Assembly (NCBI GenBank): GCA_015832175.1
Contig: WJXW01000020.1
Coordinates: 247,489 to 311,488 of the forward strand
DNA length: 64,000 nt
Source of the DNA: Paraphaeosphaeria minitans
Taxonomy: Eukaryota; Ascomycota; Dothideomycetes; Pleosporales; Didymosphaeriaceae
Direction of reading: 5' to 3'
The notes beneath the pieces were generated by a model. It saw only the letters and a program-made list of their open reading frames with translations, was not told the DNA's origin and searched no databases. The position numbers and the translations under genes are program-made. This document shows, in pieces, positions 10,917-22,944 of this stretch (position 1 is its first letter; each line of letters begins with the position of its first letter).

Positions 10917-11138
10917 TTGCATATATGGTACAGGGATACTACCAACCTCTATATAGAACATGAAGCAATCAGATCTCATATGCTCATGAGGACGCTCATT
11001 GTTGTAGCGAGATCAGCCCACACCGCGACGGCGGACGGTCCCCACCTGGCACTGCTCCAGTCAAGCGGCTATCCACCGCGCTCAAACAAGCAGCTCTGCC
11101 CTACAGGGTAGGGGGTGGCCTATGATCACATCAGCTTC
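10917..11138 (+). other. Copia 3' non-coding remnant
   Basis: Sequence after the RNase H stop. GGGTAGGGGGTGG (about 11107-11119) resembles a polypurine tract, but no TGTAAG LTR start follows; the sequence runs into the tail of the LINE fragment instead. Confidence 0.4.
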
Positions 11139-11890
11139 TACACACACACAATTTATTAACGCCCGGCGGCCAAGCCGAAAGGGCTACTAGCCGTTATCTA
11201 CTGCTACACTTCTTATGCTACATCTCAATCTCATTTAGCCCCTGTATCTTCTTTGTCTCACTTCCTGCTGTGCATTGCTGTTCTTACCAAGCCCATGCTG
11301 TACTTCTTGCTCCTATGCTCTCCATCTCCCATCTTTCATCAGGTTCTCGTGCGTTAGTATTGCTGGCGGCGGACTGGCTCGGAGTAAGCTTCTCCAAGTG
11401 TTCAGCTTCCTATATTCAGCGGCTGAAGCGCTGTCCGCTCTCTGTTACACGAGGTGGTCGATAAGCTAGGTTAGTGATTGAGGTAGTTTTGGTGTTTAGT
11501 CATCAGTTTGCGTCAAGTCTTCCTGTTGCTATTGCGAACCGTATCGTTGCTCGCACCGCGTCCATGTCTGGCGCCCATTTCGCGTCGTCTGTTGCCGCTT
11601 TTCCGCCTAGGAAGAGCGACATGTTGCCTCTGCCTGTCTGCGTACATTGCAGCATCTCTGCTCGCTGTGCTGTCCACTTCCTGCATCGGAACAGGAAGTG
11701 GTCCACTGTCTCTGCTGCCTGTCCGCAGTCGCACTGGTCTGTTCTTGATGCCTTGATTCGGTATAAAAATGTGTTCAGCCTTGCCATGCCTGTTCTTAGC
11801 TGCGCGAGTACGCTGCGTTCTTTCCACGACAGCGGGTCGTAAAGTTGTCTTGTATGTTTTCCTGGTAGTGCTGTGCTAACGGAAGTAGTA
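11139..11890 (-). mobile_element. 5'-truncated Tad1-clade LINE fragment
   Basis: Minus strand. Translation from about 11890 to 11503 gives STALPGKHTRQLYD..., then CDCGQAAETVDHFLFRC, then FLGG and IRFAIATGRL. This matches the last 130 residues of the full LINE ORF2 in this window, including its terminal zinc-finger-like block. A 3' UTR follows to a (TG)n tail at 11139-11150 with GCGTTAATAAATT just before it. The fragment is about 750 bp, the same length as the corresponding 3' end of the full LINE, which is typical of 5'-truncated LINE insertion. Confidence 0.85.
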
Positions 11891-11920
11891 GTTGCAGTCA
11901 TTGTGGGCAAGTGAATGGTA

Positions 11921-12186
11921 ATGGCGACGGTGGTGGTAGATGGCGACGGTGGTGGTAGATGGCGACGGTGGTGGTAGATGGCGACGGTGGTGGTAGATGG
12001 CGACGGTGGTGGTAGATGGCGACGGTGGTGGTAGATGGCGACGGTGGTGGTAGATGGCGACGGTGGTGGTAGATGGCGACGGTGGTGGTAGATGGCGACG
12101 GTGGTGGTAGATGGCGACGGTGGTGGTAGATGGCGACGGTGGTGGTAGATGGCGACGGCGAGGGTAAATAGCGACGGCAAGGGTAA
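11921..12186. repeat. 19-bp minisatellite, 12 perfect and 2 degenerate units
   Basis: The unit ATGGCGACGGTGGTGGTAG recurs without change from 11921 to 12148 (12 copies), then two decayed copies to 12186. Because 19 is not a multiple of 3, all three frames stay open and each gives a 19-residue peptide repeat on the minus strand. Twelve identical units imply recent expansion or ongoing homogenisation. Confidence 0.95.
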
Positions 12187-13384
12187 ATGGCAATCGGCGT
12201 GCAAGGGTCTCGTTCCAAGCCTAGGCCAATTTGAGTTAGCGATCATCTCGAGCTGCCCTAAGTCTTATCGAGTAACCGTGCGGCTGACGTGTGTTTTAGC
12301 GAGAAACTTTAGTCTGACGACACCTCTGCACGGCAGGGTTTAAGATTAAGCATGACGTAGAGAAAAGCACGTGACCAACTTGCTTTGCCGTGCTGCCCGG
12401 TCCCGATCCACTGCATCGAACTTAACCTCTTTTCTCTTGCCAAACAGCCGAGCCTCAAGCAGCAGCAATTGCGCTGACTTATACACTAGCTTCAAAAAAA
12501 ATATATCTCTAGCGAGAGAGGTGGCCGGCCTGTTGCCATGTGTCCATTGACAAACCGAAGCCGATCTTGACTCGCCCGGCTGACCCTACCCCGACAGGAT
12601 GGAAGCATTTCGAGTTTATTCGGCTGGAGACGATGTAAGAAACGCTATCGTCACTACAGAGCACTGATCGCATCGTGTTTTCGTCTGAACATCTTGAAAG
12701 CATACAATGATGCTTCCGATTCGTCGTGAATGGCTGGGGAGGACAGTTTATGGAGGTAAATTACTACAAACTCTGGCCACCTTCTGCGTCCACTCTTTTG
12801 CAGTATAATCGGGACTAACATAATATCGTGCTGCATACCACCCGTCCGTTATCGGGTCGTCTCTTTGATGAAGAGAAGCCAGCAAACGATCCATGATGCG
12901 CAGTCAAGAAATGACGTATACATAACTGATAGACAAAGCACGACCCACGATAAGGAGATGTATTCTCAGTCTCACAAATTATACGATGAGCGACGCGTTG
13001 ACTGTGAAGCAAGTAGCTCGTAAGAGGACAAATTGAGTATCCAACCACATATTAAGTGTGAAGCTGGTAATGTCATTTTGTGGTGTACAAGCGACCCTCA
13101 GTCTAGCGCGCATAGTCCAACAGCCTGCTCTTTTAGGAAGTTATAATGCATCAAGCTTTTCACACAAATGTGACCCATCGTCTTATCTGTGAGCAAGGGC
13201 GTGTCAAATAGACTCACGAACTGGTGGCGGGGACTATTTACGCTTGACCGCCAGCTCTCTACCTTAATGCAAAGAAAGTGAAAGATGAAATCCGGGTCGC
13301 TGAGTAATATGCTGTGAAGGAGATGATATACACGAAAATAAATCCAGGGTAATACAGAGCCAAAACGTATAGATAGTGGAATGC
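12187..13384. other. Intergenic region between repeat block and regulator gene
   Basis: About 1.2 kb with no supported gene. Short frames lack recognisable motifs. It contains a short A run followed by ATATAT near 12490. Confidence 0.4.
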
Positions 13385-16300
13385 CTACGACACCGGTAGA
13401 TTGAGTTGCTTCCAAACATTCTCCAGAATATCGAGGTCGAGCTTGAGGATGGGCGAATTTGGCGCAATCTCTCCTAGCACGTAGATCGTGCGCTTGAACA
13501 GCGCATTCAGAGTATCAGGCGTGAGTTTGTGGTTGGGAGGCAGATATGGGTAAAGCCTAGACTTGTACACCGCCGCGAGAACAAGCATGTTCCCAAACTG
13601 CGCGTGAAGAGTGCCGAATATGTTTGTCACGACGAGTCGAGAGGTACGCTGCATCTCGTATCTTTCGTAGGGACGGTCATTAGGGGCGCCAATGCGATCG
13701 AATGCAACAGTGCTTCGAATAGCGGCATCGATGCATTGGTTAGCGATTGCGCTGATCTTTCGCTGTTCGTGAGTAAGCTCAACCGTTTGCACTCCTCTAT
13801 CCGCAGGCGTGCCTATGTCCTCAGAGACGACCGGAGGGCTGTGCTGAGACGATTGTCCTCCCCGATGAGAGGTCTGATGAGACAATGGATACGCGATGTG
13901 ATGGGTGGCGATGCGAAGGTACGGCCGCAATATCACGTAGAGCGCGCCATAATATTTCGCACGAAGACGAGCGATGTTGGCGTTCGTCGGTGGGGGCTCC
14001 TCATCGTCCCAAGCTAGATGTGGCGGCAGAACGCGCCTCCAGCTTTCCAATACTTCAATGTGCGTTTTTGCGTGGTCGGAAACATCATTGACATTATTGG
14101 GGTCGAAGCTCTTGTTTCCGCCTGTATTTTGTTATGACTGAAATAGCACGTTGACAAGGACCGGACCTACTTGCGTCGTAGAGAGCATTTTGTGCTTCAT
14201 TCAAGATGACACGCAGCCAGATCTGACTCGAGTATATCATCATATCACTGTCTTCTTTGAGCTTATGTTCTGTTTGCGCTACAGTCATCGTCTGTTTCCC
14301 ATTCATGGGCAAGTAATCGTAGACATTGGCAGGATACATAATGTCGTTCTGGTACTGCGTCACATTGCTTGACGGTAGAGTGCTCAATTCAGCAAGAATG
14401 TCCCTACAGCAGTATTCAGTACACCGTGGACCGAGGGAGCACAAGGACATAGACTTACGACTCCAATTGGACGCATGTCCAATATGCACAAAGAACGAGA
14501 TTCAGTCGGTGGCGCTCTTTTGGTGTTAAGCTTGTCTTGTCCTTTCCAGAGAAGTAAAACTCGCGATGAAGCTTCATGTAGTCTCTGAAAAGACGTGTTA
14601 GGAGGGTCTTGCACCTAGAGGATGGGGTCTTACGCTTTGATTAAGACCACAATGACTCTGCATGCGCTATTAATCCAACTCCAGCTCTCAAGAACCCGCG
14701 CAAACTGGCCAATATACAATGCCGCCAGAATCATGGCTTGTGCGTGGACGACAGTATGTCCTCCTGGTTGATTTCCAAGTATGTCCGTGGCATAAGCGAA
14801 GTATGCCATGCCTGGTAGTAGGTCGATATTCCTCGGGCGACAATCGTCTGAAGTGTCGCTGTTGAAATTACTGTTGGAACAGTGATTGAAGGATCCCCAA
14901 GCGCCACTCGTGTGAAGACCCTTGTCGCTTTGAGGATGAGGCAGGACGCCGTGCTTGTATGAACAAACTTTCCCGAGAGCAAGAACCAGCAGTACAATTG
15001 CATTCCGCAACGAACGTTCGATAGCGGCTCGAGGTGAAGAGGGCTCGCCAAATGCGCTACTTGAGCGCTTCCGCTTGATCCCGGGGTTGAGCTGGTGCAC
15101 CGTTGGAGATGCACCGCTGGCAACTTTGGCGTCTGGGCTGTACTGCTCTTCAAATTCTCGGAACATCCTCTGTAGCTTGCTTGGATTGAGGAATGGATGG
15201 AAAGCGTGGAAATTCTCTATGTACGACAGGTGAAGCTGTCTCAGGACGTGCGAACGGAAGTCGGGTCGTCCATCGTGACCGAGGCCACCCTCGTAGCGAT
15301 GCTCCCGAGCCGTACTGGTGACATTACGCTCGGGATCTTGTGGTCCAAGGAAGTGTGGCCCCAAAGGCCTTCTTTGCCCAGAACAGGCGAGGGTGCATCG
15401 GAGTCGTTGCTGCTCTCGGGGCTTCCAGGGCCTTGCGCGCCATCTCTGAAGTCCACGCCTTCTCCGACCCACCAGACACGAAGGAGCCCACGTTCCTGTT
15501 CTAGTTGCATAGGATAATCCGATAATGCGTGACCAGCAGCCTTTAGCCGTTGGAAATATTCCATACCCTCGGTGAACTCCTTCATCACATTCCATTCGTC
15601 TAGTAGAATGTGCGCGGGTGTTTTGTGATCACTTTGCAATCCGCTTCGCTCTTTCAATTCGTTATTTGAGACGCCACTAGCGTCTGTTCTGACGCTCTCG
15701 GCAGGCGTTGCAGGCTGCTGAGAAGCAACGAATTCAGCTTCCTGCTTAATTGGGGTCGAAGCTGATGCAGCACCAGGCGACATGTGCGAATAAGGTACCA
15801 TTGGTGACTCCGTCTTCATACTCCCTATGCGTCGTGGCGCGTTTTTGCCTTGCGAGGGGGTAGGCATTCTGGAATTGCTTTGATTCCTCGGTGGAACTGC
15901 GAACGCTGCTTCTGGGGTAGCCAAGTTAGAAGTGGTCTCAATTCCGCGGCCTGCCAGAAGCCTGCTTTCGACATTCTGCCGCCATACACTGAACTCTCCG
16001 ATGAAGTCTTTGAGAACATCGGAAATGTTGTTCACGCTGTCCTGAAGCTGCATCAAGCGTCTGTCTTGCCTTGGATGGGTCAGCACACGAAGCTCCAATG
16101 ATCCGCCTTGACATACTTTGGTGGAGGGACGTCCTTGTATTGGCAGTCGAAGTTGTTCTCTCTGCAAAATTGGCAGGGTCGTGCCTCGTCTTGCAGGCTT
16201 GAGTAGCCCGAACCTGCTTTCTGCGCATCTGAGCCTGGCCCGGACCCGAGTACTGGCCCAGGTAGGGACTTGGCTGATAGGCAACTGGCTGTCCATACTG

Positions 16301-16465
16301 GCCAGAATGAAGCGGCACAGCGTGATAATCTTGATTGTTGGGGTGAGGCGAGCTGATGGTCGGGTGAGACATTGGAGGCGGACGGTAGGTGGAAATGCTT
16401 TCTTGAGACACGCCAGTCACGGGAGAAGGGCCGGGGATGCCATTGGGAACACGCTGGCCGGCCAT
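13385..16465 (-). pseudogene. Zn2Cys6 fungal transcription factor, damaged DNA-binding domain
   Basis: Most exons can be traced. The N-terminus from MAGQRVPNG (16465) is Pro/Gln-rich and leads to MRRKQVRATQAC. In another frame follows DEARPCQFCRENNFDCQYK, the second half of a zinc cluster. The first C-x2-C-x6-C half is missing at about 16187-16195, consistent with loss of about 28 bp, and the frame shifts. An intron (16070-16116) leads to QDRRLMQLQDSVNNI. A second frameshift lies at about 15290-15340. The regulatory domain then continues as FRSHVLRQLHLSYIENFHAFHPF with three clean introns (14585-14633, 14404-14458, 14122-14170) and ends LDILENVWKQLNLPVS. Ancestrally a gene-specific nuclear regulator with a fungal_trans domain; this allele should not bind DNA. 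Sequencing error is the alternative. Confidence 0.75.
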
Positions 16466-16561
16466 TGGTATGGTTCTCGGATCTGCGAGCGCGCGAATGT
16501 GCACGAAGCCATCCTCACAGATATCAGACGAGATCAGGGGACAACTGAGAAAGCGATACAT

Positions 16562-18300
16562 TAGCAATTCCTAGGACAAGACCAACGCGTTAGCTGGTCG
16601 GAGAAGACTTGCCGACGTCGACTGTACCACGCGCCTGGGAGGCGATGGAAAATTTGGGGAGCGTTGCAAGAGTCTTGTAGCGCAGTGTGAATTGAAAGAA
16701 GAGGTCCATCGAGTTGGGTCGTGGTGCTTCGCGGACAGCCTATGCGTCAATGTTGTTGCTCGATGATCTGACTTTAGGGACGAAGATAATTGGTGGCACA
16801 TTGGAGGAGGGGTTCTGAAGTTTCACCACCTGGTCGGATTGTCAATGGGAAGGGCAACGCATTATGTTAGGAACGACTCAAATGCAACAAACGAGGGGAT
16901 GAGATGTGATGGATTGCGGTTGAAGGTGAGCCGACAGCTATGGCGGGCGAGAGGCGGGAGACCTCAGAAGCATGCCTGAAGATCGTGTTCCGTGGCGCTG
17001 TGCACTGTTCGCACACACACGCGGGCGTCGCCGCAGTGAAAGCGGACACAACGCTATCTCAAGATGGCAATGGTGTGGGGCTCAAGTCAATTGGTCGAAA
17101 ATCAAGCTTTCGCAGGCGGGGTTTGCACGAAATGCGGTCAGGTCAGATACGCGAGGGAAGGTTGCGTGTTGGGTGCGCGCTAAGCACTCCAATGTACTAG
17201 AACCAATGCGTGAAGGCGCACGACAAGCACCCGGTTCAACTTGGAGCTTGGTTATGGCTTGCTCTGGCAATTTTGTGATCCACAGCGCCGACGAGTCGTC
17301 TTGTTTTGTAGGATTTTGCACGCTGTCGTGCATGGATGGCACTCCCGGATCAGTGTAACGTCTTCCTCCCCATGACTGCTCCTTGTTGGTTTAGGATCAC
17401 CACGGTCGTCTAAGATGACATTGTTTGAGGCCAAGGGGATATGACGTGAAAGTGAACCGGATGCTCGCACTTGTCTGATCCAGCGTCTAGATCCGCGAGA
17501 TATTATGGTGTGTTCCACCAGGAGAGCAACTGCACGGAAGAAATGTGGAGGTGCATGCCATCCCTATCATTGTGCAAGCCGCTGGAAGCGGTGGGCGCCC
17601 ATTGGAAAGAACAGATGGGAAAGCAAATACGATGATTAGGGTGTCGACTTTGTCAGGGTGGCGCGACGTTTGCTCAGATGGACACCGTATCAGGATGCGC
17701 CTGTCTCAGGGCCCTAGTTCTCTGTCAAGCATGAATCATGTGACTAGCTTCAAGTTCGCAGGGCTGGAGCCTTCGCATTTCTCGGTCCCTCTGCCATCAA
17801 GTATCTACGTTTTGACAGCTCTCACATTCACGGACCCTCTTCAAACCCACTGTACAACACAGTACGCTTTCTTGACAGCCTCAGCTTATTCACTGAGCAG
17901 ATAGTAAGGACAACTCGCAGCGCACTCTCGTTCTGGTCTGCAATTGTACTGCACCCTCTACACACCAGCCCGCAATGACGACATGTTCTCTGAGGACTGT
18001 CGTAAGCTGCAGCGCCTGCCCTCTGTCTGCTGTGCGCCGCCAGCTCACCTCTAAGGCGCCTCATGGTTCATCGCCCGCCCGTGGGCAACCGCACACGCGA
18101 ACTCCGCACCCAAGCTCAGCTACGCCCGCACACAGTTTCGACCGGCCAGACACCTCCCCTCTAGCGGCAACGGCTTGATTCCTCCCAATGCGCCAGCGCA
18201 CGCGCCGAGACGACAGCGGCGAGCACATGGCCGCTTAGCCGCTGACACTGGTGGCAAGTGGCAAGGGCGACGCCGAGGCGATGTGAATGACTCTAGCAGG
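16562..18300. other. Gene-free region upstream of the regulator
   Basis: Promoter side of the Zn2Cys6 gene, then about 1.3 kb with only short overlapping frames. A GC-rich stretch at 17970-18300 has two short open plus-strand frames leading toward the C2H2 fragment and may be its decayed 5' part. Confidence 0.35.
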
Positions 18301-18317
18301 GAGAGGAGTGAGATTGG

Positions 18318-18545
18318 AAAGCTCTACAAGAACTCCGAGTGTCCGCACGAGGACTGTGGGAAGAGGTACTCGCTCGTTAGGCATCTCTACCGTAAGTAGC
18401 CTCAATGGTGGCAGAATTCACCAGCACTGGAGCTAAGGAATGCTGAGATAGCCAGACAACTCGAAGCAAATCTACCACTGCGACTATCCCGACCGCGACC
18501 GTTCGTTCGCGAGACGCGATCTGTGCGTGCGGCGAGTAATAGCCA
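18318..18545 (+). pseudogene. C2H2 zinc-finger gene fragment
   Basis: ECPHEDCGKRYSLVRHLY (from about 18337) is a C2H2 finger with C-x4-C and H spacing, followed by GTAAGT. Splicing 18392-18455 (acceptor GCCAG) joins in frame to NSKQIYHCDYPDRDRSFARRDLCVRR, a second finger whose second cysteine is Arg (CGC for TGC) and whose distal histidines are gone. Both sides of the splice read in one frame, so this was once coding. No clear start or remainder was found: the 5' side changes frame near 18175 and the 3' side reads to TAG near 18700 without motifs. Probably a relic of a C2H2 factor. Confidence 0.55.
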
Positions 18546-21378
18546 TTGTGTACCAATGTTTTGGACACGTCCAACTTCAACACAACTGTCATCGAGCGGA
18601 ACACATACGGCTCTACATAAGGCGGTCGGGATCAGCAGCAATCAGCCACAGGGACTGCGGGCACCAGCTTGAGCTCAGACTGGTATAGCAACTTGCCGCT
18701 GCCAAATCGCACGATAAGCAGAGACGACTCTACACAGGACAAACGTGTATCATAGAGGCTCCAAGGCTGAGCCTGTACGACACGTCTGAATGGCGCATTA
18801 GGGCCTCTATACCTCCACCGTGTGCGTTCACGTTGGCCAGGTTAAAAGAAGTTGCACAATATTCCGTACCTCCCCGCATATGGGCAGCAGCAACGTCGAG
18901 CAACTGGGGTTGCGAGTTCAAACATCCAACATCTCGTCAATGGGCTAAAGCTTGCCTTACAGATCCGCCGTGACACTCTCTCGGCATGGCCTTGATGCCA
19001 TTGTCGTCTTTACCTTCGCGAGATTATCCATCGCTCCTGGGCAATCCTGTGCTGGGGACCCAAGAGAAGCAGTACTACAACGGCCCATCAGCTCAGACTC
19101 CGGTAAATAGCGTCGAGTTCCTTGCGCAAACGGAGGTCCTGACCACTGGTACATGCACTCTCGCGATGGACCAGACACACGCTTATGCTAAGGACGACTT
19201 CGGTGTATGGCGGTCTGAGGACAAGGCTTTCGTGCGGACAGTCTACATTAGACCATTTCGATGGAACATAACGTGGAATCAAACGTGCACATGGGTTCTT
19301 GCGCAGTGAGCTTGCATGGTAGAAGAACAAGGCAGATTGTTCGCCGGCTTTCCTTGCTATGCTGCAGAGAATAAGCGATAGCAATGTCTGTTAGCTTAGT
19401 ATTGAGGAAGCGCGGAGGAAAGACGAGGCACTCTCAAATTGTTGTTGCTTGTATGCTAGCGGTGGGAGTATGACAATCGCGACCTTGCGGGTTGAAGCCA
19501 ATCATTTCGGCAGCTATTTGCTTTCGTTCGAACATCAATGTCCTCGATGCTGCAATTCTCGTCCCGAACGCCGTTTGCACCTCACGCGCAGTGCATGATA
19601 TATTATAGCAGCAGCCAAAGTACAGTCCTTTGATCAACGTGCTGGAGAATTTGTGATAACCTTCCCTCAGGCTTATAAATTTTGCGCCTTCGGATTGAGG
19701 CCTTTCCGAGAGCACGGTGCCCAGCGCCTCCAGGATTACCGACGTCAACCATGTTTCTCGCACGATGAACTACTTTTGGCGGCCGCTGCGCGAAAGGACA
19801 CTACCATCAAAACAGCCAAATGGCTAGGACCCGCGCTGGGGCGGACACGTGACCGTGGATTGAGTGTCATGTTGAGCTGGGGTTATGGAATAATACTTCA
19901 TCAGTGCTTTGTCATCGAGGAACAAATGTCTTTTTCAAAGGTGCAGAAAGCTGGTTGGGTGGGTGACTCGCTTGTAAACCACGTTACCAACCATCTAGAT
20001 ACTGCCATCTTCGCAAAATGCAACTCCGGTCGAAACGAATACACAAATGACAGGGTGCCCGAAAGTGCTCGCTCGATAGAGAAGGCAAAAGCCGATACGA
20101 CGCGACTACTAGATTTTCGTTTGTTAGTCCCGATATGAGGCTCTTCATGCCCTCGATCTGAGGTTCTTTCTATCCGTTCCAGTCCTCGAAAATAACCAAC
20201 CGGTCATCGACACAATGATCCGATCTTACAGCAGTATAACGGGTGTGACTAGCTCAGACGGTACATCTATTACGGCGTCGAGATTTGTTTGGCACGCGAC
20301 ATCGTCAACATGAATGAGCACAAGAGCCGCAGACTTCCAATGCAGCCACCAATGCCACTTGAAGACAGCACCCTGGTGATGTGCCTTCAAATGCTTCAAC
20401 CCTTGGGTAAGGAGTATCCGTAGGCCTCGGTAGCAACCAAAATAATCAGAAAGTGCGCTTGCATCTAGAAGACCTGCGGCTCGATTTGTTAATATTGCTC
20501 TGCCAATCTTTTACTGTAGTATCCAGGCTTCTCAGACACTAGAGTACAATCGACTCAATGCTGTTGAATTCGATAGAGCCCGATGTGGTGTAGACTCAGA
20601 CTAGCATCAAGTAACGAGTCCCGCTAATGCTACATCTGATCCATAACGCCTGCGTCCCGTAGCGTGCCCTTCCCATCCCCAATTCTTGCACACCCTTCCT
20701 CTTCCTAGGAACCAGTGACCCGTTTTCCCAGCATGCCTCTTCCACAGTACTCTAGAATGCTCCTGTGCAACGACAATGCGGGCAGTGACTCCACGTATAC
20801 CCACCAAGAACGCCGTAGAATATGAACACGACAAACATTGCTGAAGGAACGTTTGGTAACACCATGATTTTGACTAAAGGGAACTGTGACTCGGTTCGAG
20901 AGCATGTGAACAAGCCCGCAATACCTCGGCGTTGTATGGCTTGAGCTCATTGATTCAGTCCTCGAGCTAGCACAAGAGAAAGTGTCGCGAACAGGTTGTG
21001 ACGGTAAACTCGGGAAGACAAATTGACCCAGCAAAAGAATGTAAGGAAAGAATAAAGGCGTAGTGTTTCAGGGCACCGCTGGACACAGAATCGGGTCGAG
21101 CTTGCGGTGTGGCGTCCTTGTACAACTGCTCCATGTCGCGCTACATGCATATACATGCAGCTTGTCATCGTAGCACCTGTGCATGACCGCATCACGATAA
21201 CCTGTGTCTGGACAGCACTGTGCGACGTGTCGAAGGCCGTGGTGATCGGTGATCGGGTGATATTGTCAGCGTCTTTCTGCTGGCTTTTCGGGGTTGGAGG
21301 GAGGAGCGTTGCCGATATGCTGACGATATTGGCGTCCGGGAAACGAAAACCTTCTCTCTTTTCGTCCTTTGTAAGATT
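18546..21378. other. Mostly non-coding stretch with doubtful small frames
   Basis: An ATG frame at 18986-19309 (107 codons) and a minus-strand frame at 19434-19763 without an ATG are the only sizeable open stretches. Neither has a motif I recognise. The rest, including 20140-21378, shows nothing. Confidence 0.35.
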
Positions 21379-22944
21379 TTAGTAGAAAACGCGGACGACC
21401 TTCTCATCTTCAGTATCTTCGGTGAGCTGCCAGAGTTCTTCCACTTTAGATTCCTTGCCACCACGGTCATCGAAACCTTGCCCGAGTCTTGAAACACAGC
21501 TGAACACAACGTTCCAGCCATTCACCCCAACAGCGTAAAATGCCTCAGCGACAGCAGCTTCCCGACTTCCGTGACGGGTCATTTTATAAATTTGTCGCCC
21601 ATTGAAGTGTGCTCCGTGAACAAATGGGCTACTTGCTTGAAATGTGGTCATAATGAGCCTATAGTCAAGCGGAGTGGCGTCTAAGGCCTCGGACCCCTGT
21701 TCGCTGCATCGATGACGTGTGCTCGCAAAGGCGCCGTCGACGGTATGACCAGCAGTACAGTCGTACACATCGTCATCTGTGGGCGTAGTCAAAGCGCGAG
21801 AAGCGCATAGCTTAGGAGTTTCAAGACTGACGGGTCTGGCATCGAACATCGGTGCCAGATCGGGCAACTCATAGCTCGAACCTTCGAATGCCTCCATTTG
21901 CTTGAAGGACGAGCGTGAAAGCTTCTCATACCAGGTCTCTGTATTGCCATACCTTAGCAGCCATTTGTAGTCCTCTAGGTCGGACGGTTGTAGTGCATAT
22001 TGTGTCACTAGCGCGTTGCGTTTAAAGGGCTCGAGTCGAACAAGTCGGCTAGTCTCGAGATGGGAATTGCCCGAGTATTTTACCGGAATCAGAGCAGCTG
22101 GTGTAGCGACTTCCTGATCCGGTCGATAGAATGTCTCTACTTGCGCTGAAGAAGGCGCTGCTGGCGGAGGCGGAGGCGGAGGCGGCGGCGGCGGCGGCGA
22201 TGGTGGTGGTGGTGAGAACGGAGGGAGAGGTGGCTGAGTGAGGTAGGTCAGTTTCATGTTCATTCCAAAAGCTTATATGCTAGGCGTACTGGCGATGGCG
22301 AATGCGGCGGAACAAATCCCTGAGGATAGCCGAACGGGGATACCCCAGGTTGAGGAGGAGACTAGCATCGTCAGAGACGTGTCCTCAATTTCAGACTCCT
22401 TGACTGTCAGAGCTCACCGGTGATAGAGGCGGTTCACGCTGATTCTGAGCGTTAGAACGTGGCATCTCGCAAGAGTGACTTGGTGTCTTACTGGTTGAGG
22501 CGAGGTAAATATTTGAATATGCTCAGAGGTGCCAATAGCTTGGTACGGCAACACTAAGGATGGCTTTCTCCCGATTGGATGCTGTCTCGTCATATTGTTT
22601 GAAGGCTCCGTCCACGAGTCGATTCGCTTCACTTTCGGAGGCTCGAGGCTTTGTGTTGCGCAAGTGTGATTATACTGGATTTTGGCAAATGGAGATGCGG
22701 TAGTTGATAATAAGTTTCGTTCGCACGCTCCGCATTCCTTGTGCAACCACACTCGATCGAGATTTGTTGCAGTACTGATCGGAGGATTTGTCTGAGGAAC
22801 TTGAGGATGTACCGGTTCTTTCGCCAATATCTGCCTCTCAGGTTGATGCTGCGGAAGTCTCGGAATTGTCTTTTCAATGCAAAAAGAATACTCGTCATCA
22901 ATGATCACGAAGTCGTCAGAGTTCGTCATGTCGTGCGTTATCAT
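21379..22944 (-). CDS. Four-exon proline-rich protein of unknown function
   Basis: I do not recognise a family. Four exons assemble without a stop: 22944-22492, 22444-22418, 22361-22290 and 22233-21379. The introns (47, 56 and 56 bp) all have GT-AG ends and CTAAC, CTGAC or CTGACC-like branch sites. The product is about 468 residues. The N-terminus is acidic (NSDDFVIIDDEYSF) with a C-x2-C pair (ECGAC). The junctions carry a Ser/Pro/Gln-rich linker and exon 4 opens with a long polyproline run encoded by GGC/GGA repeats on the plus strand. The last 200 residues look globular and end in an acidic tail. The frame is open to an ATG at 23043, but that upstream part contains a better donor/acceptor pair, so the ATG at 22944 or 22929 is preferred. 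Confidence 0.6.

Noticed and set aside
11921..12186. CRISPR-like array
   Set aside because: Units are contiguous with no spacers, and the genome is eukaryotic.
11876..12218. Repeat-encoded PPPSPSTTT frames as a gene
   Set aside because: All three frames of the 19-bp minisatellite are open by arithmetic; repeats alone are no evidence of coding.
19653..20138. 161-codon plus-strand frame
   Set aside because: Starts at GTG, has no recognised motif and no plausible upstream exon.
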